Part shown: positions 44,882-53,108 of the stretch, in pieces
Position numbering within the stretch: position 1 is the first letter of the stretch
Layout: each line of letters opens with the position of its first letter
Assembly: GCF_024438035.1 (NCBI RefSeq)
Contig: NZ_JANFQF010000014.1
Span: 1-64,000 of the forward strand
Reading direction: 5' to 3'
DNA length: 64,000 nt
Origin: Rhodococcus tibetensis
GTDB taxonomy: Bacteria > Actinomycetota > Actinomycetes > Mycobacteriales > Mycobacteriaceae
Notes under the pieces: model-generated
What the model was told of the DNA's origin: nothing
Database searches by the model: none
The model's input: the letters and a program-made list of their open reading frames with translations, nothing else
Made by a program: the position numbers and the translations under genes

Positions 44882-45655
44882 GTGACAGTTCGTGAGGAAG
44901 CCGCCGCACCGCTCGAGCGGCGCACGGCCCACCTCACGCGGTACGACGAGTACGCGGTAACCATCCCGGCATCGGGTGACCCCGCGCTCGTGCTGGTGCC
45001 GCAGGGAGGAACACCGTCCGCAGCGGTCTATTACCTGCACGGACGCACGGCAGATGAATCTGCGATCGACGAACGGGCCGACGTGCGCGACGGTCTGCTG
45101 GACGCAGGGTTTCTCGTCGTCAGCCCCTACTTACATGGTGACCTGTGGGGGAATCGAGATGCCCAGGACGCGTTGGGTTCCGTCCACGACTGGGTGTCGT
45201 GCCGGTGGCCGGTAACGCGCCGGTTCCTGATCGGCGAATCGATGGGTGCCACCACCGCTGCCAACGCAGTCCGCTTGGGTGAAGTGCAGTGGAATGCAGC
45301 GGTATTGATCGCTCCGTCGTTGTCGATGCGAGCGGTGTGGGAACGGGGCGAGCACGGCCGCGACACCCTCGCGGCGGCGTATCGGCTCTCCGCAGACGGG
45401 CACGACCTGGAGTCGAAGACTAATGCATGGGATGCCGTCCGCCACGAGCCGGACGCCTATGCGGGCGTGCCCGTCCGCGTGTACGCATCGCCGGACGACG
45501 TGGTAGCGAATATCGCCGAGGTGACCGGTCCGTGGGTGCGGCGACTGCGCGCCGCGTCGATGACAACAGAGTTGATCGTCGTGAGCGGCGAACACGTGTC
45601 GGCCGACCACTTCCGGGTCGGCGACATCGTGGCGTTCTTCACCGACCGGCCGTGA
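44882..45655 (+). CDS. Alpha/beta hydrolase
   Basis: 257 residues from GTG 44882. The nucleophile elbow is GESMGATT with Ser120, the oxyanion region is YYLHGRTADE and a probable catalytic His is in SGEHVSADHF. No signal peptide is present. The open frame extends upstream to 44708, but those codons include the shared operator and look non-coding. The substrate is unknown; esterase or peptidase-like activity is possible. It is divergent from the TIR operon, so it could be the edge of the cluster or an unrelated neighbour. Confidence 0.7.
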   Translation: MTVREEAAAPLERRTAHLTRYDEYAVTIPASGDPALVLVPQGGTPSAAVYYLHGRTADESAIDERADVRDGLLDAGFLVVSPYLHGDLWGNRDAQDALGSVHDWVSCRWPVTRRFLIGESMGATTAANAVRLGEVQWNAAVLIAPSLSMRAVWERGEHGRDTLAAAYRLSADGHDLESKTNAWDAVRHEPDAYAGVPVRVYASPDDVVANIAEVTGPWVRRLRAASMTTELIVVSGEHVSADHFRVGDIVAFFTDRP

Positions 45656-45656
45656 G

Positions 45657-45692
45657 CGCCGAGAGCCCTGCGGAGTGGTAGGTCTCTCGGCG
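45657..45692. terminator. Bidirectional hairpin
   Basis: CGCCGAGAG pairs with CTCTCGGCG in a 9-bp stem, with a few further pairs possible inside the 18-nt loop. It lies between two convergent genes and could end transcription of both. Confidence 0.5.
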
Positions 45693-45702
45693 GCCGGTCA
45701 CG

Positions 45703-45816
45703 CTACTTCGAGGTGTCGAGGCGGAAGATGTTGGTGAAGAAATCTTTGATCGCCTGAAATTTCTCGTTGGTCAATTCAATGGCGTGGCGACGTGATTCTT
45801 CGAGTGCGGTAGACAT
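45703..45816 (-). CDS. Small hypothetical protein, 37 residues
   Basis: A 37-residue helical protein (MSTALEESRRHAIELTNEKF start). The ATG at 45816 is preceded by GAAAGGA at good spacing. It is charged in its first half and has FFTNIFRL near its end, giving an amphipathic helix. I do not recognise it. The good ribosome binding site and the hairpin beyond its stop support it as a real gene. Confidence 0.5.
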   Translation of the reverse strand: MSTALEESRRHAIELTNEKFQAIKDFFTNIFRLDTSK

Positions 45817-45968
45817 TGGGCCTTCCTTTCGGGAGAGGGGCACGGGCCTGACAATCGACAGTGTGCAGTTCGTCGGTGACATCCGGATGACGAGACGATG
45901 GCATCGGTGTAGATTCCTCGGACCGTCAATCGGTAAGCGCCCGAGTGGGTTCGGGCCGCCGCGTCGGT

Positions 45969-45974
45969 TACATT
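45969..45974 (+). promoter_or_regulatory. -10 box of leaderless Rdx gene
   Basis: TACATT starts 12 bases before the ATG at 45981, and no ribosome binding site is visible. Confidence 0.45.
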
Positions 45975-45980
45975 GTCTCG

Positions 45981-46277
45981 ATGACGACGAGTAACCCAGG
46001 TAGCCGGGTCGAAATCGCTTACTGCACGCAGTGCCAGTGGCTGTTGCGCGCAGCATGGATGGCACAGGAACTTCTCGGCACCTTCGGGCAGGATCTCGGC
46101 GAAGTTGCCCTCGTTCCCGGCACGGGCGGAATCTTCCGCATCACCGTGGACGGTGAGCTCATCTGGGACCGCAAGGAGAAGAGCGGATTTCCCGACATCA
46201 CCGTCCTGAAGCAACTTGTCCGCGACCGGGTTGCGCCTGACCGCCATCTCGGGCACAGCGACCGCGCCGAAACCTGA
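45981..46277 (+). CDS. Rdx/SelW-family redox protein
   Basis: 98 residues of the SelW/SelT/SelH (Rdx) thioredoxin-like family. The redox motif is CTQC at residues 15-18, a cysteine version of the selenoprotein CxxU motif. The family's GTGGIFRITVDG and WDRKEKSGFPD segments follow. Function in bacteria is poorly known; a thiol-redox role is likely. The ATG at 45981 was chosen because it fits the family start and the leaderless promoter. Convergent with the WS/DGAT gene. Confidence 0.85.
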   Translation: MTTSNPGSRVEIAYCTQCQWLLRAAWMAQELLGTFGQDLGEVALVPGTGGIFRITVDGELIWDRKEKSGFPDITVLKQLVRDRVAPDRHLGHSDRAET

Positions 46278-46280
46278 GAA

Positions 46281-47675
46281 TCAGATCCCGACCGACCGCT
46301 CGAGGACGCGCAACTCGTGTCCGAGCCTGGCCGGGATCGACTTCAGGTCGGGCACCGCGCTGCGGCAACCGGTGACACCGAACGAGATGGTGTCGTCGTT
46401 GCTGGTGCAGGTGATGTTCAGCGCCTGGCCGTCCACCGGTATGGACAGTGGGTAGATGGCGTCCAGCCGTGCACCATTCCAGTAGAGCGGGGATTTGGGT
46501 CCGGGAACGTTGGAGATGATCAGGTTGAACGGCGGCCGAAGCCGCGAGTTGTGCCCGAAGAGCATGCTCGCGCCGACCGGCGCCGCACCGACTGCGCTCA
46601 TCGCCAGGATCTGGGTGGCGCTCATCGACTCCAGCGCATCCTTACCTTCGTGCATGCTGGTCCGGATCGTGCTCATCCGGTCCGCCGGATCCGACTTGTG
46701 CGTGCCCAGGTTGCACATGAGGACGCCGATATTGTTCCCCGTCGACGCCTGGCGTTGATCCTGCAGCGACACCGGCACCATCGCGATCAGCGGCTCCGCC
46801 GGGAGCGCATTGTAATCCTCCAGGTAGCTCCTCAGCGCTCCCGCGGACATTGCGAGGACGACGTCGTTGATGGTGGAGTCGGAAAGCTTGGCGACCAGGC
46901 GCAGGCGTTCGAGCGGCCACGACTGGGCAGCGAACTGGCGGGCACCGGTAATCGGAACGTTGAAGGGAGTCTTCGGAGCGGAGAGTGCGAGTGGACCACC
47001 CTGATCCCGGAACGCCCGGGTGATCGTTCCGGCGAGCGCGGGAACGAGCCCGGCAACGTCGCCGACGGTGTCGCGGGCGGTGCGCAACGTGGCGCCGGCA
47101 AGGTTCGAGAAGCTGAAGCCGCGCGAAGACTGCTCGCGGTGTGGTCGCGCGCTGCGGAGCTCCCACGGAGCCGGCATGTCCCGCTCCTCGGAGTCTTCAC
47201 TGAGCGCGTTTCGCAATATCTTCATGGCGGTGACGCCGTCGGCGACCGCGTGATGGATCTTGGTGTAGACGGCGAAGCGTCCGTCGCTCAAGCCTTCGAT
47301 GAGGTGCATCTCCCACAGCGGCCGACTCCGGTCGAGAAGGGATTCGTGCAACCGCGAGCACAGCGCCATCAACTCGGCCTCGGTACCTGGAGCGGGCAGG
47401 GCGTCGTGGCGAATGTGGTGCTCGAGGTCGAGGTCGTCGACCGTTTCCCAGCTCCACTGTCCGAACGAGGACAGGGATCGGCGGGCGCGTTTGGCCAGCT
47501 TAGGGGTGATCGTCCCGGCGCTTTCGGCGAGCGCTCGATCGAGCATCGTGCGGATGTCGTGGGTGTCGGCGCCCTCCGGCGGCTGGAAGATCTCTACACC
47601 GCCGACATGCATCGGATGCTCGCGAGACTCCCCGAGGAGGAACATCGAGTCGAGAGGTGACATGGGGAGTGGCAT
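46281..47675 (-). CDS. Wax ester synthase/diacylglycerol acyltransferase
   Basis: A WS/DGAT-family enzyme of 464 residues. It begins MPLPMSPLDSMFLLGE, a typical start for these proteins. The catalytic motif HHAVADG (His141, His142, Asp146) and the C-terminal NVPGPKSPLYWNGA segment are present. It transfers fatty acyl groups from acyl-CoA to diacylglycerol or fatty alcohols, making storage triacylglycerol or wax esters. Several copies are usual in rhodococci and mycobacteria. ATG 47675 has GGAAAGG at good spacing; an in-frame ATG at 47690 is the alternative. Confidence 0.88.
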   Translation of the reverse strand: MPLPMSPLDSMFLLGESREHPMHVGGVEIFQPPEGADTHDIRTMLDRALAESAGTITPKLAKRARRSLSSFGQWSWETVDDLDLEHHIRHDALPAPGTEAELMALCSRLHESLLDRSRPLWEMHLIEGLSDGRFAVYTKIHHAVADGVTAMKILRNALSEDSEERDMPAPWELRSARPHREQSSRGFSFSNLAGATLRTARDTVGDVAGLVPALAGTITRAFRDQGGPLALSAPKTPFNVPITGARQFAAQSWPLERLRLVAKLSDSTINDVVLAMSAGALRSYLEDYNALPAEPLIAMVPVSLQDQRQASTGNNIGVLMCNLGTHKSDPADRMSTIRTSMHEGKDALESMSATQILAMSAVGAAPVGASMLFGHNSRLRPPFNLIISNVPGPKSPLYWNGARLDAIYPLSIPVDGQALNITCTSNDDTISFGVTGCRSAVPDLKSIPARLGHELRVLERSVGI

Positions 47676-47690
47676 CTGAGCCCTTTCCAT

Positions 47691-47999
47691 CCCGGGGACG
47701 TTTCCCGGATCGCGGGAGGTTTCGTCTCTGGTTTGAGGTGACGGCGGGGGACGGCGGCCACCTTTTGTCAGGCACCACCACTAAATAACTAATTGATATG
47801 GGACGGATCACGAATCAGTGACGCTCGTATTTGTACAGGTTTTCGGTGAGCCATGCCACTAGACAAGCGTCCAACTCGAGGAGGCGACGCGGGAAGTGTG
47901 ACGCCTGCGTGAACAGGGGAAATTTGTGCACTCAGTGCGGAATTCGGGTCGGCTTGCCCTGGCTAGGGTCAAAGGTCCCTTATCAGCGACAATTACGGC
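47691..47999. other. Divergent intergenic region
   Basis: About 310 bp between the WS/DGAT and amidotransferase genes. The stretch near 47790-47820 is AT-rich for this genome (CTAAATAACTAATTGATATG) and probably contains promoters. I see no further gene. Confidence 0.45.
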
Positions 48000-48671
48000 A
48001 TGGACAAGCCGTGGGCAGTGGTGAAGCACGTGTCGTTCGAGGGGCCGGGTTTGGTTGGGGCCCTTTTGAAAAACCGTGGGATTGCTTACATCGAATATCC
48101 GATGTACAACGCCTCCGAACTACCCAGCGCCACCGACATCGGGGGACTCGTGGTGATGGGCGGACCGATGGGAGCCTTGGACGACGTTACCCACCCGCAA
48201 CTTCCGCGAGAGCGAAAGTTCATCAGGAATTCGGTCGACGCAGGGCTCCCGGTGCTCGGAATCTGCCTCGGCGCGCAGCTTCTCGCCGCCGCTTTCGGCG
48301 GAGACATCCGGACCGGTCCGGTCCCGGAACACGGGGCCGGCCGAGTGACGGTAACCGACGAGGGCACCCGCGATCCGGTGTTCGGCTCGGCCGGGAGCGA
48401 GTTTCCCGTCGTTCACTGGCACAACGACACTTTCGACCTCCCAGAGGGGGCGACTCGGCTCGCGAGTAGCGAGGCGTATGAGAATCAGGCGTTCACCGTC
48501 GGTCGGCGCGCCTACGGTTTGCAGTTCCATGTCGAGTTGACGCGTGAGCACCTGTCGGTGATGCAGAACCACATGCCCGCGGGCACGGCACCATCCGGAG
48601 AGCACATGGACGAGGTGGCCGCGGTCGGGCGAGTAGTGATCGGCGCGTTCCTCGACCTCGCCGAAGGCTGA
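48000..48671 (+). CDS. Class I glutamine amidotransferase-like protein
   Basis: 223 residues of the GATase1 fold. The nucleophile Cys89 is in GICLGAQ, and the His177-x-Glu179 pair is in GLQFHVEL. It is a stand-alone GMP-synthase-amidotransferase-like protein, a group that includes gamma-glutamyl peptidases. It has no adjacent synthetase partner, so it could hydrolyse gamma-glutamyl compounds rather than feed ammonia to an enzyme. The start is ATG at 48000, without a clear ribosome binding site. Confidence 0.8.
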   Translation: MDKPWAVVKHVSFEGPGLVGALLKNRGIAYIEYPMYNASELPSATDIGGLVVMGGPMGALDDVTHPQLPRERKFIRNSVDAGLPVLGICLGAQLLAAAFGGDIRTGPVPEHGAGRVTVTDEGTRDPVFGSAGSEFPVVHWHNDTFDLPEGATRLASSEAYENQAFTVGRRAYGLQFHVELTREHLSVMQNHMPAGTAPSGEHMDEVAAVGRVVIGAFLDLAEG

Positions 48672-48767
48672 GAAAAAAACTGTCCCGCTCACCGATGAGT
48701 TTCGAGGACGACCGCAGTCTGTACCGATGACCTTCCGCTGGGGAAGGAACTCGAGAAGGAGATTGCG

Positions 48768-49172
48768 ATGTCCCGGATGCTCTTCGTCAACCTGCCGATC
48801 AAGGATCTCGACGCCACCAAGAAGTTCTTCGGTGACCTCGGCTTCGAGTTCAATGCCACCTTCAGTGACGATTCGTGCGCCGCGATGGTCATCAACGAAT
48901 CCACTTCGGTGATGTTGCTCGTCGAGTCGCGATTCCGGGACTTCATCGAGGGTGACATCTGCGACACTTCGAAGGCAGTCGAGGCTCTGTTGTGTATTTC
49001 TGCCGACAGCCGTGAGGAAGTCGACGCCCTGGTCGACAAGGCCCTCGCCACGGGCGGAAGTGCCTGGGGCAAGTTGCAGGACGAGGGCTTCATGTACGGC
49101 CGGGCGTTCCGCGACCTCGACGGTCACGTGTGGGAGGTCATGTGGATGGATCCGGCGGCCGTACCCGCGTAA
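48768..49172 (+). CDS. VOC/glyoxalase superfamily protein
   Basis: 134 residues of the vicinal oxygen chelate fold. It has two beta-alpha-beta-beta-beta modules, beginning FVNLPIKDLDATKKFFGDLG and ending FRDLDGHVWEVMWMD. The final Glu is in a usual metal-ligand position. Such proteins include extradiol dioxygenases, glyoxalases and resistance proteins, and this single-domain type cannot be assigned further. AGGAG precedes the ATG. It is convergent with the sigma factor gene, three bases apart. Confidence 0.8.
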   Translation: MSRMLFVNLPIKDLDATKKFFGDLGFEFNATFSDDSCAAMVINESTSVMLLVESRFRDFIEGDICDTSKAVEALLCISADSREEVDALVDKALATGGSAWGKLQDEGFMYGRAFRDLDGHVWEVMWMDPAAVPA

Positions 49173-49175
49173 GGA

Positions 49176-50159
49176 TCAGGTCGGTGGTGTCTGCGGCAGT
49201 CCGAACTTCTCGAACAGGCCGAGATCGAAGAAGCAGACGACGTGCGCGACTCCACCGGCCGTGACGTCTAGAACATGGAGCTGAAACGGCCGGTGCACGC
49301 CGTCCTCGCCTCGCATGTAGAGGCCGAAGGCGGGCTGGCCGTTTGCCCACGAGGGGAGCAGGCGCATGTCGCCGGCGCGTTGCGCAGGACAGTTGTTGCT
49401 GATGAGCCGGCCGATGTTTTCACCGCCGAGGTACCAGCCGTCGAAGGGCGGCATCTCCCACACGGCTTCCTTGGTGAAGATCTCCACGATTGCCTCGACG
49501 TCGTAATTCTCGAAGGCGGTGACATACCGCTCGAGGAGCGCCTTTTCCTCCGGGGATTCCGGTTCGACGAGGGTATCGGTGGTGGGCATGGCGAGTTCGA
49601 GCTGCGCGCGCGCCCGTTGCAGCAGGCTGTTGACCGCGGGAGTGGTGCTGTCGATCGCGGCGGCCACCTCGGACGCCTTCCATTGCAGCACGTCGCGCAG
49701 AACCAGAACGGCTCGCTGACGTGGAGGCAGGTGCTGCAGGGCGGCGATGAACGCCAGCCGCACCGATTCGCGGGAGGTGACAATGGTGGCGGGATCGCTG
49801 GCGTCGTCGTCGTACGCAGTGTTGGGGATCGGTTCGAGCCACGGGACCTCGTGCCGCTGGACGAGCTCAGCGGTGGGATCCGAATCCGGGGCCCCCAACC
49901 CACTGGGCAGTGGGCGCATGGACCTGCTCTGCAGCGCCGTCAAACAGGTGTTGGTGGCAATCCGGTACAGCCACGTACGCAGCGACGACTGCTGCTTGTA
50001 GCCGGCGTACCCGCGCCACGCGCGGATGAACGTCTCCTGCATCTGATCTTCGGCATCGTGCAGAGAACCCATCATGCGATAGCAATGGGCGAGTAACTCA
50101 CGTCGGTAAGGGTCGGCGAGAGCGAGGAAATCCTCGTCGAGCGACTGCGCAGCCGTCAT
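49176..50159 (-). CDS. ECF sigma factor, SigG-like
   Basis: 327 residues. The sigma-70 region 2 is near residues 20-85 (ELLAHCYRMMGSLHDAEDQMQE) and region 4 near 130-185 (LPPRQRAVLVLRDVLQWKASEVA). A C-terminal SnoaL/NTF2-like domain of about 120 residues follows. This matches the extended SigG/SigJ group of ECF factors, in which the extra domain helps control activity instead of a classical anti-sigma factor. I chose ATG 50159 because TAAGCT lies 13 bases before it (leaderless). Confidence 0.83.
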   Translation of the reverse strand: MTAAQSLDEDFLALADPYRRELLAHCYRMMGSLHDAEDQMQETFIRAWRGYAGYKQQSSLRTWLYRIATNTCLTALQSRSMRPLPSGLGAPDSDPTAELVQRHEVPWLEPIPNTAYDDDASDPATIVTSRESVRLAFIAALQHLPPRQRAVLVLRDVLQWKASEVAAAIDSTTPAVNSLLQRARAQLELAMPTTDTLVEPESPEEKALLERYVTAFENYDVEAIVEIFTKEAVWEMPPFDGWYLGGENIGRLISNNCPAQRAGDMRLLPSWANGQPAFGLYMRGEDGVHRPFQLHVLDVTAGGVAHVVCFFDLGLFEKFGLPQTPPT

Positions 50160-50220
50160 AGTGGGCAGCTTACTGCTGCCCACCGACGAGTGTCGGCACT
50201 CGCGCTCACCGACCCGAAGT

Positions 50221-50715
50221 TCAGCCCCAGTTCACCATCGGCTCTCCCGTCTCGAGGAGTGTCTTCAGCCCGCTCAAGACCTCGTTCCAGCCACCACCGG
50301 CGCCCTCCGACTCGTGCTCACCCGCGACCACTCGTGCCACCTGCGGTGCATTGGTGAGATCATGCGTCACAGTCAGTTTCGTGACCCCGGGTCGACTCGA
50401 CGGCGCAATGTCGTAGGTGAGCGTGGTGAATCCTTCGACGTTGTCGGCGTCCATCAGCATGCGCCACGTCTGGACGAGCTTCTTCGGCGGATCGGACTCG
50501 AGCACTTCACCGTCGACGACGACATCGGGCACCCCGGGGTGAGCCTTCATCGCCTCGTCGGCGCGGGACTCGTACCTGCCTCCGGGCCGCAGGTCGTAGT
50601 TCACGAGTCCGCCGTACCCGTACTTCTCCGACCACTCGGGCTTGGTGACGGCATCCCAGATCGCCTCGGGTGTCGCCTTGATGTACACGGCATAAACCTG
50701 CATGAGTTCGGTCAT
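50221..50715 (-). CDS. SRPBCC (AHSA1-like) protein
   Basis: 164 residues of the START/SRPBCC fold: IKATPEAIWDAVTKPEWSEKYG opens the hydrophobic-pocket domain. The ATG overlaps the stop of the ArsR gene as ATGA, so the pair is translationally coupled. ArsR-SRPBCC pairs are common in actinobacteria, and the ligand is generally unknown. The longer open frame to 50787 lies within arsR and is rejected. Confidence 0.82.
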   Translation of the reverse strand: MTELMQVYAVYIKATPEAIWDAVTKPEWSEKYGYGGLVNYDLRPGGRYESRADEAMKAHPGVPDVVVDGEVLESDPPKKLVQTWRMLMDADNVEGFTTLTYDIAPSSRPGVTKLTVTHDLTNAPQVARVVAGEHESEGAGGGWNEVLSGLKTLLETGEPMVNWG

Positions 50716-51029
50716 TTCTCTTCCTCCAGTTCGGCTTTCAGCTGAGCGAGCGCCGCGGCGTGGCGTTCGGTGTACTTGTCGATCCACCTCTGGTGGATCA
50801 GCTGGATCGGCACGGGGTTGAGATAGTGCAGCTTTTCCCGGCCGGAGCGACGCGTGAGAACCAAGCCCGCGTCTTCGAGTACGCGCAGATGCTTCATGAC
50901 CCCGAACCGGGTCATCTCGACCTGCGACTCGAGTTCGGTCAGCGTCTGACCGTCATGGGTGAACAATCGGTCGAGGATCAGGCGGCGCGTGGGATCGGCC
51001 AGCGCCTTGAAGACGTGATCGTCGTCCAT
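50712..51029 (-). CDS. ArsR family regulator
   Basis: 105 residues with a winged helix-turn-helix (FKALADPTRRLILDRLF, then TRFGVMKHLRVLEDAGLV). No metal-binding cysteine motif is seen, in keeping with the SRPBCC-paired ArsR group. ATG 51029 was chosen because TATCGT lies 13 bases upstream (leaderless) and because it fits the family start. The operator palindrome at 51044 lies just upstream and overlaps this promoter region, so autoregulation is likely. Confidence 0.83.
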   Translation of the reverse strand: MDDDHVFKALADPTRRLILDRLFTHDGQTLTELESQVEMTRFGVMKHLRVLEDAGLVLTRRSGREKLHYLNPVPIQLIHQRWIDKYTERHAAALAQLKAELEEEK

Positions 51030-51043
51030 GGCTTTTACGATAG

Positions 51044-51059
51044 GTGACCATTTGGTCAC
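51044..51059. promoter_or_regulatory. ArsR operator GTGACC-N4-GGTCAC
   Basis: A perfect 16-bp inverted repeat abuts the -10 box of the ArsR-SRPBCC operon. It is the expected binding site of the ArsR protein encoded just downstream. Confidence 0.6.
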
Positions 51060-51174
51060 ATGTCAACGAATTCGCGTCCAGTTCACCTCGGTGACACGGT
51101 GCGACGCCGAAGTCGGACATGTTTGGTGCTTAGCGTCCGGAGGTCCCGTTCGGCATGCATGGAGGTAACAGACA

Positions 51175-52605
51175 GTGACCACAGCACCACTCAACCGCCG
51201 CGGTTTCCTGGGCCGGACCGCGCTGACCGGCCTCGGCGTGGCACTCGCCGGAAGCGTCGCCGGATTCGTCCGACCCGCTGTGGCGTCCGCGGTGCCGGGG
51301 CGGGCGATCGGTTATGGGCCGCTCGTCCCCGACCCGAACGGACTTCTCGCGCTCCCGCCCGGTTTCTCGTACACGGTGGTGTCCCGATCCGGCGACACCA
51401 AGTTGGACAGCGGTGATCCTGTGCCCAGCGACTTCGACGCCAACGGTGTATTCGCCCGGCAAGGTGGTGGCTCGACTGTGGTCAGCAACCACGAGATCGG
51501 CAAAGACGAACCGTTCGGCGTACCCGCAGTCGAGGGGCTCACCTATGACACGGGTGCGCGCGGTGGCACCACCACCACAACGGTGGACGCGGACGGTACG
51601 TGGCTGGGCCAGTACGTCAGTGTGGCCGGGACGGTGAACAACTGCGCGGGCGGTATCACCCCGTGGGGAACGTGGTTGACCTGTGAGGAAACCGAAGCGC
51701 GCGCAGGAACGGGCGGATTTCTCCTCGACCACGGGTACGTCTTCGAGGTCGACCCGGCCGGACAGGACGCCAACCTTGGCAAGAGCCCCGTGCCCTACAA
51801 GTTCCTGGGCCGGTACGCGCACGAGGCGGTCGCCGTCGATCCGGCGACGGGCGCCATCTACCTCACGGAGGATGCGTCCGATCCGAACGGCCTGTACTAC
51901 CGGTGGACACCGCCGCAGGGTTTCCGCGGTGGACCCGGAGCACTTCGTGAACTCGCCCAGTCTTCGGGCGGGGACACCGCAGGCGCACTGCAGGCCATGA
52001 CGTGCTTCCAGGACGGCACCCACGTACGCGACTTGTCGCAGGCGACGGAACCGGGTGTTCGATACACGGTGCAATGGGTAGACGTGCCCGACCGCGACGC
52101 CAAGAGCACCTCGGTGCGCAAGCAGTTCACCGACGACCAGGTGACCCGTAGTCGAAAGTTGGAGGGGCAGTGGTGGGGTGACGGCGGCGTGTACTTCGTG
52201 GCCAGTTTCGCGCGTACCAGCGACGGCAGTGCCGCCGAGCACGACGGCCAGGTCTGGTTCTACGATCCGGCGACGGAGACCGTCACGCTGAAGACTTTGT
52301 TCGGCGTGAACCCGGATCCGGCTGTGGATACGGGGAATTACGACGGCCCCGACAACATCACCGTGTCACCGCACGGAGGTGTCATTCTCGCCGAGGACGG
52401 CGACGGTATCAGCCATCTGGTGGGGGTCACGGCCGAGGGGGAGCCGTTCGCGCTGGCCCGTAACGAACTGAACGACAGCGAGTTCTGCGGTCCGGCCTTC
52501 AGCACGGACGGAAAGACGTTGTTCGCCAACATTCAGTCACCAGGGTTGCTTCTGGCGATCAGGGGACCGTGGCGGCGCGCGACCAACTCGATGTTCGGTT
52601 CGTAA
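51175..52605 (+). CDS. PhoX-like (DUF839) secreted protein
   Basis: 476 residues. The Tat signal is NRRGFLGRTALTGLGVALAG, so it is exported folded. The mature part is a beta-propeller of the PhoX/DUF839 family. It has NHEIGKDEPFG, WGTWLTCEETE and the C-terminal GPAFSTDGKTLFANIQSPG. PhoX phosphatases use Ca and Fe; here the enzymatic role is inferred from family only. GTG start at 51175, with GGAGG upstream. Confidence 0.8.
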   Translation: MTTAPLNRRGFLGRTALTGLGVALAGSVAGFVRPAVASAVPGRAIGYGPLVPDPNGLLALPPGFSYTVVSRSGDTKLDSGDPVPSDFDANGVFARQGGGSTVVSNHEIGKDEPFGVPAVEGLTYDTGARGGTTTTTVDADGTWLGQYVSVAGTVNNCAGGITPWGTWLTCEETEARAGTGGFLLDHGYVFEVDPAGQDANLGKSPVPYKFLGRYAHEAVAVDPATGAIYLTEDASDPNGLYYRWTPPQGFRGGPGALRELAQSSGGDTAGALQAMTCFQDGTHVRDLSQATEPGVRYTVQWVDVPDRDAKSTSVRKQFTDDQVTRSRKLEGQWWGDGGVYFVASFARTSDGSAAEHDGQVWFYDPATETVTLKTLFGVNPDPAVDTGNYDGPDNITVSPHGGVILAEDGDGISHLVGVTAEGEPFALARNELNDSEFCGPAFSTDGKTLFANIQSPGLLLAIRGPWRRATNSMFGS

Positions 52606-52644
52606 ACGCGCTGTGAGTACTTGTTGACAGCGGGGTGTCAATAA

Positions 52645-53103
52645 TCACTCAGGGGTGGAGGCGAACACCCAACCGCGCAGTGCGAGGAAACGGAGGCCAC
52701 CCACGACCGCACTGACGGCGACGACGAGGGCCACCTGAACGAGGCCGTCGGCGCCGGGAAACGCCATGTGGAGCCACGCGAGAGCGAGGGAGCTGACGGC
52801 GAGGCCGATCAGTGCGAGGGTGCCGCCCTCCCACTGCGCTACGAACCAACGGACGCGGTCGGCGGCGCGGAAGGTGAGTCGACGATGGAGTTCGTTGGCA
52901 AGGATGGAACTGGTCGCGACACCCACGAGATTGGCCAGGAACGACCCGTACACATCGAGCGTGAAGAAGGCGAGGGCGTAGAGAGCGTTGCTCGTCGTTC
53001 CGGCGAGGGTGAACCGGGTGAGCTGAGCGAGCACACCGTCGGCCCGCCCACGTAGAGGGGGATACGTGGACGGGCCGACGGTGTCGTACAACTGAACGAT
53101 CAT
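52645..53103 (-). CDS. GtrA-like membrane protein
   Basis: 152 residues with four hydrophobic helices of the GtrA family (FTLAGTTSNALYALAFF, then ILANELHRRLTFR). The family is linked to transfer of lipid-linked sugars or wall glycans across the membrane. It lies directly upstream in position of the DHA2 transporter's 3' end and in the same direction, with a gap of five bases, so it is probably co-transcribed as the last gene. Confidence 0.75.
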   Translation of the reverse strand: MIVQLYDTVGPSTYPPLRGRADGVLAQLTRFTLAGTTSNALYALAFFTLDVYGSFLANLVGVATSSILANELHRRLTFRAADRVRWFVAQWEGGTLALIGLAVSSLALAWLHMAFPGADGLVQVALVVAVSAVVGGLRFLALRGWVFASTPE

Positions 53104-53108
53104 GTCAT

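Noticed and set aside
46317-47660. A 447-codon open frame antisense to the WS/DGAT gene
   Set aside because: The WS/DGAT reading has HHAVADG and the family start and end. The antisense frame has no ribosome binding site or recognisable motif.
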